DNA of 64,000 nt, taken from assembly GCA_035235625.1 (NCBI GenBank), contig CP141146.1, forward strand, positions 15,122,501 to 15,186,500, given 5' to 3'. Origin of the DNA: Saururus chinensis (Eukaryota > Streptophyta > Magnoliopsida > Piperales > Saururaceae). Of the stretch, positions 35,331 through 48,528 are shown one piece after another. Every line of letters starts with the position of its first letter. The first letter of the stretch is position 1. The notes beneath the pieces were generated by a model, which worked only from the letters and a program-made list of their open reading frames with translations, was not told the DNA's origin and ran no database searches. The translations under genes and the position numbers were made by a program.

Positions 35331-37226
35331 AATTTATATGGCAAACCTGCATTTTCCCAAAAGTTGACAAGAAAAATCAGCTACAAGTAAGAATTGTGCA
35401 AGAAAGTGGCTCATGGTGGAACACATTGAGTAATAGGTGTGGCCTTTGGTCCAAGCATGAATTATCTCTTATTTCATTAGAAAAAACATAACCTAATGCC
35501 ACCCGGATCGGGTTTCAGCCCAAAACGGACTCAATCTCGGCCAAATAGTTCAGACCAACAACGTGAAACTCTAAAGATAGACTATCGGTCCGGGCGGGTT
35601 CGGGTTTTATTAACAGAAACCCAGGTATAACAACGTGAAACTCTAAAGATAGAACCATTCCTTCCACTGTATTTTGATAACCACTTCTCCCTCTCACTCT
35701 GTCCGGCTCCGGGCGGCCTCCTCCAGTAGCCCTCTGCCGCCTCCTCTTCATCCCAGTGTTTCTGTGGTTGTAGAGGCCAGGTTCATCTCCTCCTCCTGTC
35801 TCTTTCTCTCTGCTTATGGGGTTTGTGATGAGGGGTTCATATTAGCGTATCTGTATTCTTAACATTTTTTGGACTTCACTCCAAAATTTTGGGTGGGTGG
35901 TTGAGACCTCAGGGGAAATGCTTTCTCCGGTTCTCATTGAATGACGCTCATCCATTTTCTGTGCTCAAGTTTCTGTCCACAATTATTGAATGATAAATTG
36001 TGTGTTTTTAATCTCTCGTGTGTTTTTTTACCCGATTAAACCCGGCCGGAATGGACAAGATTGGGCTAAAAAAATAACTCATATTTTTATAGGCTGGATA
36101 AGACTGGGCCGACCAAAAGTTTTAAGAATAATGATAACAAGCCAAGTGGAGAATTCTTAATTCCACCGAGATTTGCAAGGAAACATTTTAGAATTCATGT
36201 CATGAATGAAAGATCCAAGAGTTGGTAATTAATCCTCTAGAATATGAGGAAATGAGTAGCCACTAAGGGACAATTTCACAACGTTGCCATTGACTACCTT
36301 CTATAAAAAAATAAAAAACAAAAAAAATGAACAATGAGAACGCTTAACTTCCCTCAACCAACGTGTATCATGCCTTCTAATGAACTCTTTCCAAAGAGGA
36401 ATTATTTAGTATTCTGGGTGTCACAGGCAGATCTACTCTCAAATTATAAGAGTTGACGATTTTTAAAATCAACTATGCACATACTAATATGTATTATTAT
36501 AATATTAGTATAGTTTATTTGCACTAATATGTGTTAATGTGTGAACCATATACCTATAAAGGAGGAGTATATATTAGAGTGTACTCAATAGTTTCTCTCT
36601 TCTAAGGTCTACTCCCTCTAAATTAGTCTATCTAGTAGGAAATGAATTCATAGTCCCTGATAATTTTTAATTACTACTGAAAGCATCACTAATTACCCAC
36701 TTAATTACCGCATAACCGTGTTCCCACTTACTAGCTCAACAACAACTGATTTTGGATTAGAATCTTTGCTAAAAAACAAACAATTATTTGAATTATGACG
36801 ACTTTCGAAAGTTCTAATTAAAGCAGTGAGATGGGACTGCCATTATTGACCTGCATAGACGTCTATCCGGATTAGGCTCCATGACCAGCGGAAGTGACCA
36901 TACTATATGGAGTTCTTAACAAGGTACATGGAGGCCAACATGTTAATTACGAGCTGGAAACAGTAACAGAACCTGGATGCCGTTACTGTAATATGATTAA
37001 TTTCAGTGTATAAGAATGTCCACTCCATGCCACAGTCTTGGATCCATTGATGCTTAAATGTCTTTACATCAAGCACAAAGTTTGCCTGAACCGTTTTTCT
37101 TGAAAAGTTCTTAGTTGACCACCCACAAATCAACTGGGAAGAGCCTCAAGTCGTCCACTGTCTCTTCCCCTCACCTTCCGTCCCACTTTCTCTCTTCAAA
37201 GAATCGTCGGTCTCAGCTCCAACAAC
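35331..37226. other. intergenic between the MULE and the P-loop gene
   Basis: A 23-bp segment, ACAACGTGAAACTCTAAAGA plus TAG, is repeated about 73 bp apart (near 35559 and 35632). A GC- and pyrimidine-rich stretch at 35690-35800 has no gene that I recognise. The promoter and 5' leader of the downstream gene should lie in 36900-37226; no core element stands out. Confidence 0.45.
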
Positions 37227-40200
37227 ATGTATAAAGGTAAGAATAATTCAAGCACTGACCATTCATTTTGCTTTACTTTTCTTATCCGCTTCCTTTATCC
37301 CTCTTTCTTTGAAGCTTGGCCATGACTAGCACCTTATCCTCCTTTTATTCTGGGTATCTGCAGACGGACATGGCAGGCTCCTTCTCCTCCAGATTTTTGC
37401 CCTCTCGTCCCTGGGCTTTTTCGCAGCAAATCGCCTCCGCCGCCGCTTACAGCGAACAATGATCGACAAGAAGCCAGTCCCTCTCCTTGTCCTAACCAAG
37501 TCAGGCCGTGTCGATAAGCTTGAAAGCTTCTCTAACTATGTAGGTAATCACTTGCAACCATCCTGCTACACAAAACAGGAATTTAGACACTAGCCCAGTA
37601 CTGTAAGGTTGCTTGATTGCATAAATCTGGTTTTTTGACTTCTGTCTTACACTGAGGAGAAGCTATATCTTGAATTTGTTCTCTTCTTATTATTATTCTG
37701 CAGCTAGACAATTTGGATTTTCCGACTTGAGCGAGTGCCCCCAGCTTGGTAAATTGGCGTATGATTATCTCAGGAAAATCAAGGGATCAGAAGACAATAT
37801 TTTTGCCTTCTTCTCCAATGACCCAGATGCAGAAACTCTCTATGGGAGTCTCATAGATGAGTTTGATAAGTGTATTCTTGGCTATTTTGCATTCCACTGG
37901 TCTCACGCCAGTCTTATGATCAGTCAGGTGGATGTTCATTGTTCAGCTCTAAAGTTTCAGTTCTACCTGCTCACTCCATCTCTGTGATTTCCATTGACAT
38001 TCATGGCTGGTGGTGTTACTGAATTTCAGGTTCTGAACGTTGACTCAGAAAACAAAAGGAAGCTGAAGGATATGGTCATGGCGGCAACAAGGTAGAAACA
38101 CCAGAGATATTAATTCCCCTCTTGCCACCATGATTAGAGATTACATCATGAAAATAATTGAATTAGCTGTTAATGACAATTCCTTAAACGTGAGTACAAA
38201 ATTTTCCTTGGGGCCCATGATCGGCAGTGCAACTGACAAGCTGGTACATGTCATATCACACGTACCTAAATGTTCTTAAAAAAAAAGAATAATGATATTA
38301 TGACGTTGAGAACTCATCAACAGTTTTAAAATGATAAAAAAAAAAACTGCTCAGATCTGTAACTTTAGTTGGCTGCAGCTTTTATAGAGTGGGTGTGCAA
38401 TCACGTTCTATATGGGGTCAGTTTACTATTTGAAGAAGGTGTTTTAAAATTTTTTCAGTTAGGTGGGCAAGGTGTCGGGGAAATTAAATTTTTAGAGAGA
38501 TTTTTAGCTAATATTATGTTTTGATAGGTTTAATTATTAATTAATAAATAAAAATTATAAGTCTAAGTCTAAATGGCCTGGGTATAACGGGTCATTGGAT
38601 CAAAATTTGATGGTGAAGAAGCCAATCTACCCGCTGAGTTATATTCATTGTCAAATTAAAATTTGGCGTACACATGCTCTAGTTAGATATTCTCTTAAAT
38701 TAATTAAATATTATATGTTGTAAAATTAAATATCATTATAACATCCACATGTTACTAAATAGACATGCTCCCATAAATTGGATCATTGTAGCATGCCAAA
38801 CTGCAAAATTCCTCTACTTTTTTTGTTTTTGTTTTTTTATAAGGTGATGGACAATTTTACTTGAATCAAGAAATTTAGGAACTTCATGAAAAATACTAAA
38901 TCAAAGTTCTGACCCCAACTATAATTCTTCGTAAGCCCATCACTAAGTTACGTTCGCAACATTTTCCTTGCACGGATTAAGGCGTTGTTGAAGTTTACAA
39001 GAGACATAATATAAGTCAAATGTTGGAAGATGCAAATTGGTTCGGTCTGACGACCCACAAAAATTGACCCGCCTTCCCCACTATTTGGAAAAGTCCTTTG
39101 TGTTAAAAAATGATGTTTTTACATAAAAAATAAATATAAAAAAATTATATATGACTTTTAATTGGTCTAGATAAGTGAGTCTAAGTGAACTTGATATAAG
39201 TCTAATTAAAACTCTTGTGTTAATATTTGTGAGTGTTTTTGTTCACATCCCCACCAATATACTAAAAAAATCCTTCACATCAGAAATTTTTTTTCTTGTG
39301 ATTGTGAGCAATTTTAATTTTTGTTTTGTTTTGTTTTTGTGTTTGATCAGGAAGCAGAGATTTGAAAGAGTTGCAAAAGATCTGAAGGTGACGAGAGTGT
39401 TCTCCACCTTGTTGGAGGAAATGAAAGCCATCCGAATTGCGGCCAACGAGGACTCGCAATGCACTGAGGTGATGGTGCCGGCGGCGCACAGCGAGAGGAG
39501 TCCGGTGCTGCTGCTGATGGGTGGGGGGATGGGAGCCGGAAAGAGCACAGTCCTTAAAGATATACTCAAGGAGTAAGTTTGGTTTATTAAGTTTTAATCA
39601 TCTCATAACTCAATTTACCTAAATATTATTAAAACTTTCTTGATCTGCTATATGAGACATTGGAAGCAACCCTGGATGTGGAAGATAAATTAAAATTTTT
39701 GAATCTGTTCATGAAAGAAAATAGTTAACATGCATAGGGTCCCCCGTGTCAGCATGTGCCATTGGAAATCACAAAATTGGACTTAAGTGTGGTCCTTAAT
39801 ATTAAAAAAAAAGTTGACATGCATAAGGTTGCACGTGTAGATATGTGCCATCAGATAGAAATCACGTGCATCACGGGGTAGGCAAGCATATCAAATCGTG
39901 CAGCCTAAAAGTGCTCGACACATGCAAAAGTATGAGTGGCATATACATAGATAATTTTTGTATAAGAAAGGATTATAACATGAAAGATACATTAAATAAA
40001 TAATTAAAAGGTTAGAGAAGTAACACAACTGAGGGGTTGTAACAGATCACTTTGGGTAGAAGCGGCTTCAAATGCAGTAGTGGTGGAGGCAGACGCATTC
40101 AAGGAGACAGACGTAATCTACAGAGCCCTTAGCTCCAAAGGCCACCACCATGATATGTTGCAGACGGCTGAACTCGTATGTATCATTCTTATCTTTTGCT

Positions 40201-43114
40201 TCTCTTTCCTTTTCAATATATATATATATTGAATGACTCCAAAATTTTGTTTTGTTTTTTAACCTTCAATTAATTTTTTTATAGAAATTATAAACGTGAA
40301 GCCGTGAACAGTAATATATATCTTATTATCTTTTGGCAATTATTATCATCAACTCCATTATTGGTATACTATTATAGTGATTCTTGAATTTTGTCTGCTT
40401 CTCCATTAAGATTTTTGGAAGGCTTTACCGATCATCCAGATTCCATGCATTATTTTGTAAGGATAAATGTGAGAAGATAAGAATAGTGGTGGCAGGCCAT
40501 GTTGATAGTTCTAACTGGCCGTATCCCCTATAAAACTCCTGAGCTTTGTCAGGGTCACCAGAATGACATGAATAAGTTCCACTTGGAGCACAACTTTGAC
40601 AGATTCTTGAGTTGAGTGTAGTCCTTAAAGTTATACTCAAGGAGTTAGTTTCCTAGCATTGATTTCTAATTAATGTGCCTATTGTATTCAATAGTTCTAA
40701 GAACATCTGATTTTACTCAATTCATATTAATGCTTAAGCAAAAGGAGATCATGAGTTCGAACTCCTATTCCATTGGCTAGTCACCCGGAATTATATCACG
40801 ATTCACCAAACCCATATGATGTGTGGCCTTATACATGCTAAGGCCCATATGATGTATTGATGTGTAGTCTTATATATGCTAAAGGGACTGGCCATGAGAT
40901 ATGGTACTCTTAAGAGGCCGGCTGTCCTACCCCTTCTAATCAGGTTTTAAGGACACAAATACCTCTTGTTATTAATAAAAAAGCTTAAAAAACATAATCA
41001 TGGGACTATTAGATGCAGAATCATAACCAATGGCCCAATATTTTATCTCTTTAATTATCTAAGCATTGCAATCCAATTTTTTCAAACTCAGAGCCTTAAT
41101 TTTCAATCAACAATTGCAGGATCATATTCTAGCTCCAATTATGTGAAAATTTAACTTCATACACCTTGCATAACAGGTGCACCAGTCATCTACAGATGCG
41201 GCATCGTCACTGCTAGTGACCGCATTGAACGAAGGGCGCGATGTGATCATGGATGGCACACTCTCATGGGAGCCTTTTGTGGAGCAGACGATCGCCATGG
41301 CAAGAAATGTACATCGTCGGCGATATCGAATGGGTGTCGGATACAAGGTCGGCGACGATGGAACCATCACTGAGAACTACTGGGAACAGGTAGAGGAGGA
41401 GGAACAAGAAAAAGATGAAAAGGGAAACAGGAGAAAACCCTACAGGATTGAGCTGGTGGGAGTTGTATGTGATGCTTATCTTGCAGTTGTTAGAGGCATA
41501 AGGTAATTAGTCCCCCAGGTAGCACTTGTGAATATTAATATGAACACATTATTTAGAGTTTAATTGTGATCTAATATGAATTGCAGGCGTGCTATCCTAA
41601 TGGGCAGGGCTGTGAGGGTCAAGTCCCAGCTGACGTCGCACAAGAGATTTGCAAATGCATTTCCTCGCTACTGTCAGCTTGTGGACCATGCCAGACTGTA
41701 TTGTACCAATGCTATGGGTGGGCCGCCGACGGTAAGTATCACCGTTCAATATTCTCGCTTTTTTTTCTTCGCTTCATCTTTGCGGTAAAAGAGTATTTTA
41801 TGTTCTCCTTTTAGCAATTTTAGTAATCAGCCTAGCTTAAAAAAATGTATGATATTTAAAATCAATAATGTACATATATACTAGTGCATGATCGCGCAAA
41901 TATCATTAGTGTAAACATGCGCTAATGTGTACACCGTCAATCTCATAGATGATAGACTCTCATACATTCCTTATATTAGACTCATTGTTAGAGTGGAATA
42001 TTAAAAATGCTTCCTTTTACGGTAATGCTAGCTAAGCTCCTTGTTACGAATAATAGCTGAGTCTAGATTAGAAAATAAGTGCATACACAAATAATAAGTG
42101 TTTACACTTTAACATGTACTAGCATGTGTTATTGATTTTAATGATCGACAGATTCCAAAAAGTAGAAAATGTTCCTTAAGAATACTCTAAGGTTAGAGGA
42201 CTTAATCTTTGTTTAAAAAATGCGCAGCAAACCTTGAGAGGGGAAGTATTTTTTTATTTTCCCTATAAAGCCTAGTGTAAGGAATGAATGAGAGTTTAAA
42301 AGTGAAATCAAGGGTAAATTTTTTTTCCGAAAATTCTAAATTGTCATTGTAGTAAAAACGGTCAGTTTAGTTAAGTATTCATTATTCACGAATTTATACT
42401 TACTAATTTTGCTCTCTATCCTACATTAATAACTCTTTTTAATTTTTTTTAAATAAACTAAAATTAATTCATTTTGATTTGGAGCTAATATTGTCGAAAG
42501 GAGGAAGTATTAAGTTAGTAAAATATTGACAATTAGGAGCGCCAAAAATCTTAAATTGCCCTTAGTATAGTAGAAGTCAATTTTTTTGTATATTTAGTAA
42601 TTTACCCTTACACATAGTTTACTAATTAGTAATTTGGTATAGTAGTAAAATATTTACTAATTTGTGGCACGTGAATTCGCACATGCTTTTGTACTAGAAA
42701 TAAAATTATGTTGGATATGACCTTGTACTGCCTTGACTTGAATGTGAGATTGATAACGTTAATTTCCAGCAGTATTATTTTAGTAGTTGAAATTTAGAAT
42801 GTCAAATTTGTTTTAATCAATTTTATCATTTTACATGAAATCAGTTGCTAATTATTTCCTATTTGCACGTGAAGTTAATTGGATGGAAAGATGGTGAAAG
42901 TTCCCTTCTAGTAGATCCTGAGGAGATTGATTGCCTAAGAAGCGTAAGCATGTTAAATGTCGACGCTGACTCGGTCAGCCAGCTCTACACCAAAGTCGGT
43001 TCTGTTTCTGGGTCCGGTTCAATATGTTATGACGCGGTTTTATCGCCAGCCCGGTCCGGCTTGCAAAGGGACCTCAAGATGGCCATTCAAAAGGTTGAAA
43101 ATATCAAAATCTGA
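37227..43114 (+). CDS. plant P-loop protein with zeta_toxin-type kinase domain (9 exons)
   Basis: Exons 37227-37236, 37364-37543, 37704-37927, 38030-38091, 39351-39572, 40046-40175, 41177-41502, 41587-41731 and 42875-43114 join in frame (1,539 nt, 512 aa). All donors are GT and all acceptors AG. The start is a 10-nt exon, so it is the least certain junction. The N-terminus has a hydrophobic segment (LLLLQIFALSSLGFF) followed by arginines, suggesting membrane attachment. The Walker A motif GGGMGAGKST lies at about residues 216-225, followed by VVVEADAFKETDVIYRAL and DVIMDGTLSW. This matches the conserved plant family annotated as P-loop NTPase/zeta_toxin-domain. The name reflects homology to bacterial zeta kinases and does not imply toxicity here. 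The substrate is unknown. The gene appears intact. Confidence 0.9.
40612..40650 (+). repeat. partial duplicate of the exon-5 3' end inside intron 6
   Basis: The segment GTAGTCCTTAAAGTTATACT and the following CAAGGAGTTAGTTT repeat the end of exon 5 and its donor (39547-39580, CACAGTCCTTAAAGATATAC then TCAAGGAGTAAGTTT) with a few changes. The GTAAGT donor is mutated to GTTAGT. Confidence 0.7.
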
Positions 43115-44715
43115 TGGTTAAGCAAAACCTCATAAGATTCAACCAAGAGTCCTCCATGGAAGCTTTGTGCCTTTGTATCAGCGAGAAATTGGGAATCAAA
43201 GACTGTGTTCCCTCGAAATTACAAGCAAAATAACATGTGACAAATGTATGTACATCATTGTCACAATCGGTGTGCTCAATAAAAATAGGGTAAAATTCAG
43301 AACCATAGCACTATAAAGTTAGTATTCAAATATATAGTTAAGAAATGTTTGGGCGTACAAAGCAAAATAACATGTGCAAAATGTAAACCCTAATTTGCCA
43401 TCGATCTCATAGTCCCCCCAAGCCCCGAATTCCGAAATCCATAGACCAATCATCCTATTTGATTCTTAAAATGAAAAAGAAAATTATAATAAAAATGTGA
43501 TTTTAAAATTCATTGTGTGCCACATTCTCGTGTACTTCTGAGAAGCAGCAGTTCATTTCAATGGCGATTTTTTCTGTTAGCATATAAGGTTAGAGATGAA
43601 AAAATTGTTGCTAAGCTTGTGCCACTTCTTTGAGACGCAAGAGACAGGAATATTGATTTGGCCAAGTAAATCCAGCAGATTGGTGCAAAGTCTTTGATGG
43701 ATGTCCTGTGTCGAATGATATTATTATCTAAGAAGTTTGTTTTAGCGAAGGTTGGTTGATGTTTTTTTGCACTTCAAGCTACTCTCGACAACCACATTTC
43801 TATCTTTATCCAGTGAGGCTTTTGCTGCTCCTTCCGCCATGAAGCTCCTTCTTTCTCCTTACCATGAACATTCCGCAAGACTCGCATTGCATTAAGGAAA
43901 AATAAAGCTACTCGCACAAAGATACACTATAAATTTATGTTCCAAATGTTGGGTGGCACCATTGTGCGGTGGTGGCATGGATATGGTGGACTCCCTTATT
44001 CAAAATGGCACTTTTATACAATTCACCTCACATAAACATAAACAACGTATATAATAGTTATGAGCATTATTCAAATCATTGATCATATAAACATAAAATC
44101 ACAAATAAATCATGGAGTGACAACATTCTAACCTTTCGTGGTGAACCCCAAGGACGTGGCCTTGCAACACCCAATAAAGTACTCTTTTTTACCATACAAT
44201 ATGTATATAGATATGGAGGATTACCTTGACAATAGTTAATTTGTGAAGGAGATCACCAATAACCCTAGAGCAAAGTGATCAGCCCTTGCTCCCTCCTATT
44301 AGCATGCAACAACCGCTGGACCATCCTTTGTCCAAGCCGCATGCAGCCTTAGGTTGGTAGCACAAATCCCGAGGTGCACGAGAAGGGGTAGCAACCCCTT
44401 CCTCCTTTGGCGGGTGCAAGAGATCAAGGGAGAGGTGGGTGGCTTACTTCAACTTGGGCTTCTATATGGTGTTTCATTGAGACCATGGAGGCCTAGCGCA
44501 CCCCTCATGATTATGCCCATGCCCATGGGGGGCTGACCCCTAGGTCTAATCAAGCAGGTTCCACATGTATCATGCACTTTTTGGAGTCCACAATGTGTTA
44601 TCCATGAACCCACACCTATGAGTATATAACTAATACATAAATAAATGTGCATGCATGGAAGTGCAACTCGAGCCCATGACATATGTTACATAACAAGTAA
44701 TAGGTTGCGAGTCCG
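43115..44715. other. intergenic, nothing recognised
   Basis: No convincing coding, RNA or transposon ends. A somewhat GC-richer stretch at 44280-44560 has only unrecognised short frames. Confidence 0.5.
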
Positions 44716-44718
44716 CCT

Positions 44719-47700
44719 ACTACAATAAAAAAGACTATTAGTGGCGCTGTTAAGCATCGTTAATAGTCTTAAAAGCATTGCTAATACCTATTTGTGACGC
44801 TTAAAAAGTGTCGTTAAATGCGTCAATAAAAATGGAGTTACTATTGCTCATTAGCAACGCTTATGATTAAACGTCACTAATTGTCTATTATTAGCGATGT
44901 TTGTTATTTCGTCTCTAATACCAAATTATTAACAATGTTTTTTATTACACATCACTAATAATCTAATATTAGCGACGTTTTCAAAATGTCGCTGCTAAAA
45001 AAATAAATATTTTTTTAATATAATTTGTTTAAAAAATTATTAAATTATGAAATAATTATTAGTGATGCTTACGATTAAACGTCGCTAATAAAATAGTATT
45101 AGTGACGTTTTTTAAACTTCGCTAATGTAGATTATTATTTAAAAAATATTAAAAAAATTAAACACTATTAGCGATGCTCTTAAAGGGCGTCGCTAAATAA
45201 ATTTCAAAAAAAAAGAAAGACATTGACCCGGTTTAGAATTGGGTCAAAGATTGACCCGCAACGCAGGTCGGTGTGAACCCGCGACGCAGGTCAGTGCGAA
45301 CCCGCGCGGGGCGCAGGGGGTTGGTCAATGACGACCCGTAGAGTGAGTCGAGGCGACTCGCTTTTGTGGGTCGTCTTCAACATCTTGACAGAGAGGTTGA
45401 AGGTGAGTCCCTTGGCGAAAAAATGTTGCCTTCCTCCGTCCAGCAAGGCTCACCGGCTCCCAGCCTCCAGGAGAGCTTCGGCCCGATGGCAAAGATGTCA
45501 TAACCGGCGATCACACAGCCTCCAAAAGAGTTTCTGCTTCCTCCGTCCGGCTCGTAGTAGATGTCGGACAGATCGCCTTGAGGGAGGCAGCTTGAGGGTG
45601 GGGGAATCTGGTCATTAGACAGTGGGACGGTGAGGAGAAGAGAGAGTGAGGGTCAGGGGAGTTGCAGGCGAGGAGAGGACGGAGGCCGGAGGTTATAAAG
45701 GCACGGGCGGGGGAATCGGGTCATTAGATGGAGGGACGGTGAGGAGAGGAGAGAATGAGGGTTGGGGAAGTTGCAGGAGAGGAGAGGATGGCGGCCAGAG
45801 GTTATAAAGGCATGGGCTGGGGGAATCGGGTAATTAGACGGATGGACGGCGAGGAGAGGACGGCGGCCAGAGGTTATAAAGGCACGGGCGAAAATTCACC
45901 TGAGTGCGAAATTTTGCGGCCAGCGCAAAATTTTGCGCTTGGGCGAATTTCTGCCTGCATAAGACTTTTAGCGATGCTTCAAAAGAAGCGTAACAAAAAG
46001 AAAATGAATTAGTGGCGCTGAATCTTTAGCATCGCTAATAATTGTGATATTAGCGACACTCGCTGTCGAGCATCACTAATAGCTTGAATGTTTTTTTTTA
46101 AGAAAACTATTAACGACGTTCCGTGGTGAACGTCGCTATTAGTTTTATTAGTGGCGACACTTAAAAAAAGTTATAAAAAATACTATTAGCGACGCTTGGA
46201 AATGAGCATCGCTAATAGTATTTTTTATAACTTTTTCCCCTCCCCCTCTCTCTTCCTCTCTCTCAACCTTCTCTCTCTCTTCCCTCTCTCCCCTTTCTCT
46301 CTCTTTTCTCCCTCTCATCTCCTTGTCTCTCTTCGCTCGGTCTCCTCACTCTCTCTACTCTCTCTCTCTCTCACACTCTCTTCTCTCTCTCCTCACTCTC
46401 CCACATGCTCCTCTTTCTCTCTCTTCTCACCCTCTCTCTTGTCTCTCTTCTCACCAACTCTCTCTCTCCTCACTCTCTCTCTATATATCTCCTCTCTCTC
46501 CCACGTGTGTCAATGTGAGCCCCGGCTCCGAGGACAAGAGGGGAGAGAGTAGGGGAATTTATTTTAAAATTTTTTAAAATTTTAATTATATATTATATTT
46601 TAAAAATAATAATATATTAAATAAACTTAAATTACTAGCGACGCTTAGCGCAAAGCGTCGCTAATACATATAGTTTTAGCGACGCTTACGATTAAGTGTC
46701 CTACTAAATTTATTTTATTAATTTTTAAAATATAAGATATAATTAAAAATACATGTAACTTTATTTCCTCTCTATCCTACCTCTCTGACTACCCTCTCTC
46801 TCCTTACTCTCTCTTCTCTCTCTCCTCGCCAATTCTCTCTCTCTCTCCTCACTCTCTCTCTCTTCCCTCTCTCTTTCTCCTCACTCCATCTCTCCTCACT
46901 CTCTCTCCCTCACTCCATCTCTCCTCACTTTATCTCTCTATCTCCTCTCAGTCTTCTCTCTCCCACGTGCATCAATGTGAGCCCTGGCTCCAAGGATGAG
47001 AGGGGAGAGAGTAAGAGGAATTTATTTTTAGATTTTTAATTATATATTATATTTTAAAAATAATAATATATTAAATAAATTTAAAAGAGTAAAGCGTCGC
47101 TAATACTTTGAGTATTAGCAATGCTTAAATAGTTCCTTATACATTTATTTTATTAATTTTTAAAATATAAGATATAATTTAAAAATATATGTATCTCTAT
47201 TTTCTCTCTCTCCTACTCCTCTCTCTCTACCCTCTCTCTCCTCCCCTCTCTCTTCTCTCTCTCCTCACCCTCTCCTCACCAACTCTCTCTGTCATCTTTC
47301 TCTCTCCTCTCCTTTATCTCTCTCTCCTCATGCTTTCTCTTCTCTCTCTCTCTCTTCCCTCTCTCTCCTCCCCTCACTCTCTCCTCTATCTCTCTCTCAT
47401 CCACTCTCTCTCCTCACCCTCCCTCTCTCCTCTCTCTTCACTCTATCTCTTATATTATAAATTATATTAAAAAAAAAATTAAAATAAAATATATTATATA
47501 TAAATAGTGAAAGTTTTAATCTATTATCGACACTGCCTTTTATTGAAAATTTAATATTTATTTATTATATATACAAAAATTCAATATTGAATAAAATATA
47601 TTATATTTAAGTAGTTTATTTTAAAAAATTTAAATATTTATTTATTATATCATTATATATTAAATAAAATTAATTAATAAAGCAATTAGCGACGCATGTG

Positions 47701-48002
47701 AACAAGAGTTGGTAATAGCTTAACTATTAGTGACGCATAATACAAGCGTCGCTTTTGTTAAAACTATTCGTGACACTTAATAAAAAGTGTCGCTAATATT
47801 CATGATTTAAAAAAAAATTAATTCATACATCTTTTAGTGATTCTTGTTTAAAGCGTCGCTAATAACATAATTATTAGTGATGTTTATTGTAAAGCGTCGC
47901 AAAAAAATTAACTATTAGACACGCTTTAGATTAAGTGTCGCTAATAGTTAATTTTTTGGCGACGCTTGTTTTTGCGTCGCTATTAGTACATTTTGTTGTA
48001 GT
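44719..48002. mobile_element. CACTA-type non-autonomous element, third copy
   Basis: The left end is ACTACAATAAAAAAG (44719) and the right end TTTTGTTGTAGT (48002). Subterminal TTAGCGACG/CGTCGCTAA motifs recur throughout 44735-45200, 45960-46215, 46635-46700 and 47690-47990. Three CTCTCTCC-rich modules (about 46235-46510, 46765-46975 and 47195-47450) alternate with A/T blocks. CCT flanks the left end; on the right CCT occurs two bases beyond the terminus, so the duplication is only suggestive. There is no transposase. An internal GC-rich block lies at 45230-45960. Confidence 0.72.
45598..45905 (+). repeat. 110-bp tandem repeat, about 2.7 copies, inside the CACTA element
   Basis: GGGGGAATCGGGT.ATTAGA.GG then GGACGGTGAGGAGAG then GGAGGTTATAAAGGCA recurs at about 45600, 45710 and 45820. 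Each unit contains GGTTATAAAGGCAYGGGC. It lies in the GC-rich interior with no recognised gene. Confidence 0.8.
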
Positions 48003-48528
48003 TGCCTCTGCATGCCTTAAGACCCCTGTGGACATGCGGGACTCACACTAGACAACATGACAAGGCGGGTCAATATGGGCCTAACCTATACCATGACCCA
48101 ACAACAAATTCCTATTGTTCTTCCCTAATGAAAGAAAGAAAAAATGGTTAGTTATACTTCTCTTTTTTCATATTAGGCATTGTTTGGATACAGATTCATA
48201 GGAAAGATTAAGTGGAATTCCTCTTAATCGTGTTTGGATGTACAAATTAAAATAAGAATTGGATTATCTGCTAATTGATGATTTAAAGATAATTAGTGAT
48301 TAATCTAAGATTACCCACCTAATCTCCTTGGGAGGATATTACCCAAGTAATCAAAGGTGGTAATTAATAAAAAAAATTGTTTGACAAGTTTGTCCTAGAG
48401 AGATGGGTTATGCATCTTCCATCCAACATCTCCTAAAAACCTTAACCTCCATTGCCACCTCTAGCTTCTTCACCATCCAGTACACCTTCGTTAGTTCTTA
48501 TAGGTACGAATCTTCGACATCTCCATTA

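Noticed and set aside
40735-40790. GAGTTCGAACTCC resembling a tRNA/SINE B box in intron 6 of the P-loop gene
   Set aside because: No matching A box, 3' tail or target duplication could be found; a degraded SINE is possible but unsupported.
42330-42512. Possible Stowaway MITE ending GAAAGGAGGAAGTA
   Set aside because: No matching left terminus (CTCCCTCCGTCC-like) with TA was found.
47998-48007. CCT target duplication for the 44719-48002 CACTA element
   Set aside because: On the right the match begins two bases beyond the terminus, so I did not count it as a proven duplication.
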